DNA of 8,142 nucleotides from Treponema sp. (GTDB lineage Bacteria; Spirochaetota; Spirochaetia; Treponematales; Breznakiellaceae), in contig JAISLX010000140.1 of assembly GCA_031277045.1 (NCBI GenBank), positions 1-8,142 of the forward strand, written 5' to 3'. Position numbers and translations under genes: made by a program. This document shows positions 5,564-8,142 of the stretch, one piece after another; position 1 is the stretch's first letter; every line of letters starts with the position of its first letter. Below the pieces are notes generated by a model. It ran no database searches. It had not been told where the DNA came from and saw only the letters and a program-made list of their open reading frames with translations.

Positions 5564-8142
5564 ATGACAAAAGACAGCGTTCGCAAGGTTCTGCTCCTGG
5601 GCTCCGGGGGTTTGAAAATCGGGCAGGCCGGGGAATTCGACTACTCCGGTTCTCAGGCCCTCAAGGCCCTGCGGGAGGAGGGGATCGGGACGGTCCTTAT
5701 CAACCCGAATATCGCCACCATCCAGACCAGCGAGGGCATGGCGGACGCCACCTACTTTTTGCCGGTGACCCCGGAGTACGTGCGGCGGGTCATCGAAAAA
5801 GAACGGCCCGACGGACTCCTCCTTTCCTTTGGCGGGCAGACGGCCCTGAACTGCGGGGTGGCCCTGGACCGGGACGGGACCCTGGCCCGCTGCGGGGTGC
5901 GGGTCCTGGGGACGCCGGTAAAAAGCATCGAGGACACCGAGGACCGGGAACTCTTTGTGCGGCGGCTCAACGAAATCGGCGCCCTGTGCCCCCGCAGTAT
6001 CGCTGTTACTTCCTCCGAAGCCGCGGTGCGGGCGGCGCTGGAGATAGGCTTTCCCGTGATGGCGCGGGCGGCCTACGCCCTGGGGGGCGCCGGATCGGGG
6101 CTCTGCCGTAACGAGGCGGAACTGCGGCGGAGATGCGACCGGGCGCTTTCCCGGACCAACGAGACCGGCGCTGCCCCCCAGATACTGGTGGAGGAATGGC
6201 TGGGGGGCTGGAAGGAAATCGAATACGAGGTGGTGAGGGACGCCAATGACAACTGCGTCACGGTCTGCAACATGGAAAACATGGACCCCCTGGGCATCCA
6301 CACCGGCGAAAGCATCGTTGTGGCCCCGTCCCAGACCCTTAGCGATTCGGAGTACCACAAGCTGCGCAGAATCGCCATCGAGGTGATCCGCCACCTGGGG
6401 ATCGTGGGGGAATGTAATATCCAATACGCCCTGGACCCCGAATCCGAGGATTACCGGATCATCGAGGTGAACGCCCGGCTTTCCCGCAGTTCCGCCCTGG
6501 CCAGCAAGGCCACCGGCTACCCCCTGGCCTTTGTGGCGGCGAAGCTGGCCCTGGGCTACTCGCTGACGGAGATCGAAAACCGGATCACCAGGGTTACCAA
6601 GTCCTGCTTCGAGCCGGCCCTGGATTACTGCGTCGTAAAAGTGCCGCGCTGGGACCTGACTAAATTCAAACCCGTGGACCTGCGGCTGGGTTCGGAGATG
6701 AAGTCCGTGGGGGAAGTCATGTCCATCGGCCGGAACTTTGAGGAGGCCCTGCAGAAGGCCCTGCGGATGACCGGCGTCGGCGCGCCGGGGCTTGCCGGGG
6801 ACGACAACCTCTGCGGCCAGGGGCTGAAGAACATGGCGGAGGCCCTGCGGAAGCCCACGGACCGGCGGATCTTCATCATCTACCGGGCCCTGATGGAAGG
6901 CTGGACCGTGGACAAAATCCACCGGCATACCCGGATCGACAAGTGGTATTTGTACCGGATCGCCAACGCCCTGGAAACGGAGAAGGCCCTGCGGGCCGCC
7001 GCCCCCAGCCGCGTTCCCAATTCCGCCCCCAGCCCCGCCGCGGGTTCCGGTCCCGGCCAAAATCCCGGCCCCCGGCCCGGCCAGGCCATAGACCGGGAAC
7101 TCCTGGCCCGCGCCAAACGGCTGGGCTTTTCCGACGGGCGCATCGGGGAATGCTGCGGCTTTTCGGAGGCGGAGATCCGCGCCCTGCGGGAGGAGTACCG
7201 GATCAGGCCGGCGGTCAAGCAGATCGACACACTGGCGGCGGAGTACCCCGCAAAGACCAACTACCTCTACATGACCTACGGCGCCTGCGGCCCCGGAAGC
7301 GGCGCGTCAGACGACATCGCCCCCGCCGGCCGGGGGGTCATGGTCCTGGGTTCCGGGGCCTACCGGATCGGCAGCAGCGTGGAATTCGACTGGTGCTGCG
7401 TCAACGCGGTGGAGACCGCCCGCAAACTGGGCCGCTACTCCATCATGGTAAACTGCAACCCGGAAACCGTTTCGACCGATTACGACATGTGCGACCGCCT
7501 CTACTTCGAGGAACTGACGCTGGAGCGGATCCTTGACATCTGGGAGCGGGAGCAGCCGGAGGGGATCATCCTCTCCATGGGGGGCCAGATTCCCAACAAC
7601 CTGGCGACCAAACTCTACGCCGCGGGGACCCTGATCTACGGCACCACCCCCCAGTCCATCGACATGGCGGAGGACCGGAACAAATTCTCCGCCCTGCTGG
7701 ACCGCCTGGGCATCGAACAGCCCGAATGGAAGGAGCTTACGGACCTTCCCTCCGCCCGGGAATTCGCCGCCCAGGCCGGCTACCCCGTGCTTATCCGCCC
7801 CAGTTACGTCCTGTCAGGCGCGGCGATGAACGTGGCCTGGGACGACGCCAGCCTGGAACGTTTCCTGGGCCTGGCGGCGGACGTGTCGGCGGAACACCCC
7901 GTGGTCATCTCCAAGTTCATCGAAAACTCAAAGGAGATAGAGATAGACGCGGTGGCCCGGCGCGGGGAGATCCTCTTCCACGCCATCACCGAACACATCG
8001 AAAACGCCGGGGTCCACTCCGGCGACGCCACCGTGGTGCTGCCCGCCCAGCGGCTCTACATCGAAACGATCCGGAAGATCCGGGGCATCGCCGGGGAGAT
8101 CGCCCGGGCCCTGGACATCACCGGCCCCTTCAACATCCAGTT
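5564..8142 (+). CDS. carB: Carbamoyl-phosphate synthase large subunit, CAD-like type (3' truncated by window)
   Basis: CarB makes carbamoyl phosphate from bicarbonate, ammonia supplied by CarA, and two ATP. The frame is open from ATG 5564 (AGGAAG at 5552-5557) to the window end: 859 residues of the usual roughly 1,070. The first ATP-grasp half starts with [21 protein letters not shown] (9-29) and has [13 protein letters not shown] (167-179) and the metal/ATP site EVNARLSR (301-308; Glu301, Asn303, Arg305). A helical middle domain follows. Residues 478-508 are a Pro/Ala/Gly low-complexity linker not usual in the family. The second half starts at about 592 ([19 protein letters not shown]) with [12 protein letters not shown] (745-756) and [10 protein letters not shown] (813-822). 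The wording of both halves follows the animal CAD/CPS1 synthetase rather than E. coli CarB. The C-terminal allosteric domain lies outside, so regulation by UMP or ornithine cannot be judged. Confidence 0.97.
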   Translation, partial: MTKDSVRKVLLLGSGGLKIGQAGEFDYSGSQALKALREEGIGTVLINPNIATIQTSEGMADATYFLPVTPEYVRRVIEKERPDGLLLSFGGQTALNCGVALDRDGTLARCGVRVLGTPVKSIEDTEDRELFVRRLNEIGALCPRSIAVTSSEAAVRAALEIGFPVMARAAYALGGAGSGLCRNEAELRRRCDRALSRTNETGAAPQILVEEWLGGWKEIEYEVVRDANDNCVTVCNMENMDPLGIHTGESIVVAPSQTLSDSEYHKLRRIAIEVIRHLGIVGECNIQYALDPESEDYRIIEVNARLSRSSALASKATGYPLAFVAAKLALGYSLTEIENRITRVTKSCFEPALDYCVVKVPRWDLTKFKPVDLRLGSEMKSVGEVMSIGRNFEEALQKALRMTGVGAPGLAGDDNLCGQGLKNMAEALRKPTDRRIFIIYRALMEGWTVDKIHRHTRIDKWYLYRIANALETEKALRAAAPSRVPNSAPSPAAGSGPGQNPGPRPGQAIDRELLARAKRLGFSDGRIGECCGFSEAEIRALREEYRIRPAVKQIDTLAAEYPAKTNYLYMTYGACGPGSGASDDIAPAGRGVMVLGSGAYRIGSSVEFDWCCVNAVETARKLGRYSIMVNCNPETVSTDYDMCDRLYFEELTLERILDIWEREQPEGIILSMGGQIPNNLATKLYAAGTLIYGTTPQSIDMAEDRNKFSALLDRLGIEQPEWKELTDLPSAREFAAQAGYPVLIRPSYVLSGAAMNVAWDDASLERFLGLAADVSAEHPVVISKFIENSKEIEIDAVARRGEILFHAITEHIENAGVHSGDATVVLPAQRLYIETIRKIRGIAGEIARALDITGPFNIQ

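Noticed and set aside
5534..7060. Long open frame of 508 codons on the minus strand opposite carB
   Set aside because: It is rich in Pro, Gly, His and Gln, as expected for the antisense of GC-rich coding DNA, has no family features, and lies wholly against carB, whose motifs are clear.
1..8142. tRNA, rRNA, CRISPR array or defence cluster
   Set aside because: No regularly spaced direct repeats, no tRNA cloverleaf and no rRNA-like stretch were seen, and no gene is of a known defence family.

Overview
The window is GC-rich bacterial DNA with short intergenic gaps, strong GGAGG-like ribosome binding sites and one typical lipoprotein signal. A lipoprotein with an InlB/Listeria-Bacteroides-type repeat followed by GG-x-I-S-G-N beta-helix repeats, together with a CAD-like carbamoyl-phosphate synthase, suggests a host-associated anaerobe. 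A spirochaete of the Treponema type is my best guess, but it rests on protein flavour only and no rRNA or marker gene is present to confirm it.

Layout. 1-348: 3' end of an unrecognised + strand gene. 349-578: gene-free stretch holding a cluster of small perfect hairpins built from alternating AACC and GGTT words. 579-1579: surface lipoprotein gene broken by a one-base frameshift in a run of six C. 1570-2730 (minus strand): Gfo/Idh/MocA-type oxidoreductase, meeting the lipoprotein gene tail to tail with a 10-base overlap. 2731-3028: divergent intergenic region with an 18-bp palindrome (operator candidate), a 109-bp hairpin-forming MITE-like element bounded by CTAG, and a terminator-like hairpin just before the next ribosome binding site. 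3029-3748: ComF-family phosphoribosyltransferase-like protein, followed by a terminator hairpin.

3916-8142: a tight + strand operon of carA, a small retropepsin-like aspartyl protease gene, and carB (running off the window end). CarA releases ammonia from glutamine and CarB uses it with bicarbonate and two ATP to make carbamoyl phosphate for pyrimidine and arginine synthesis. The protease gene between the two subunits is the oddest piece of the operon: it is spaced like a true operon member but differs from its neighbours in codon use. CarB resembles the animal CAD/CPS1 synthetase domain more than the E. coli enzyme, and both CarA and CarB carry low-complexity Gly/Ala/Pro linkers at domain boundaries.

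The most useful leads are the MITE, the C-tract frameshift, the car-operon protease and the hairpin cluster. No clearly new multi-gene system (defence, secretion, biosynthetic cluster) is visible.
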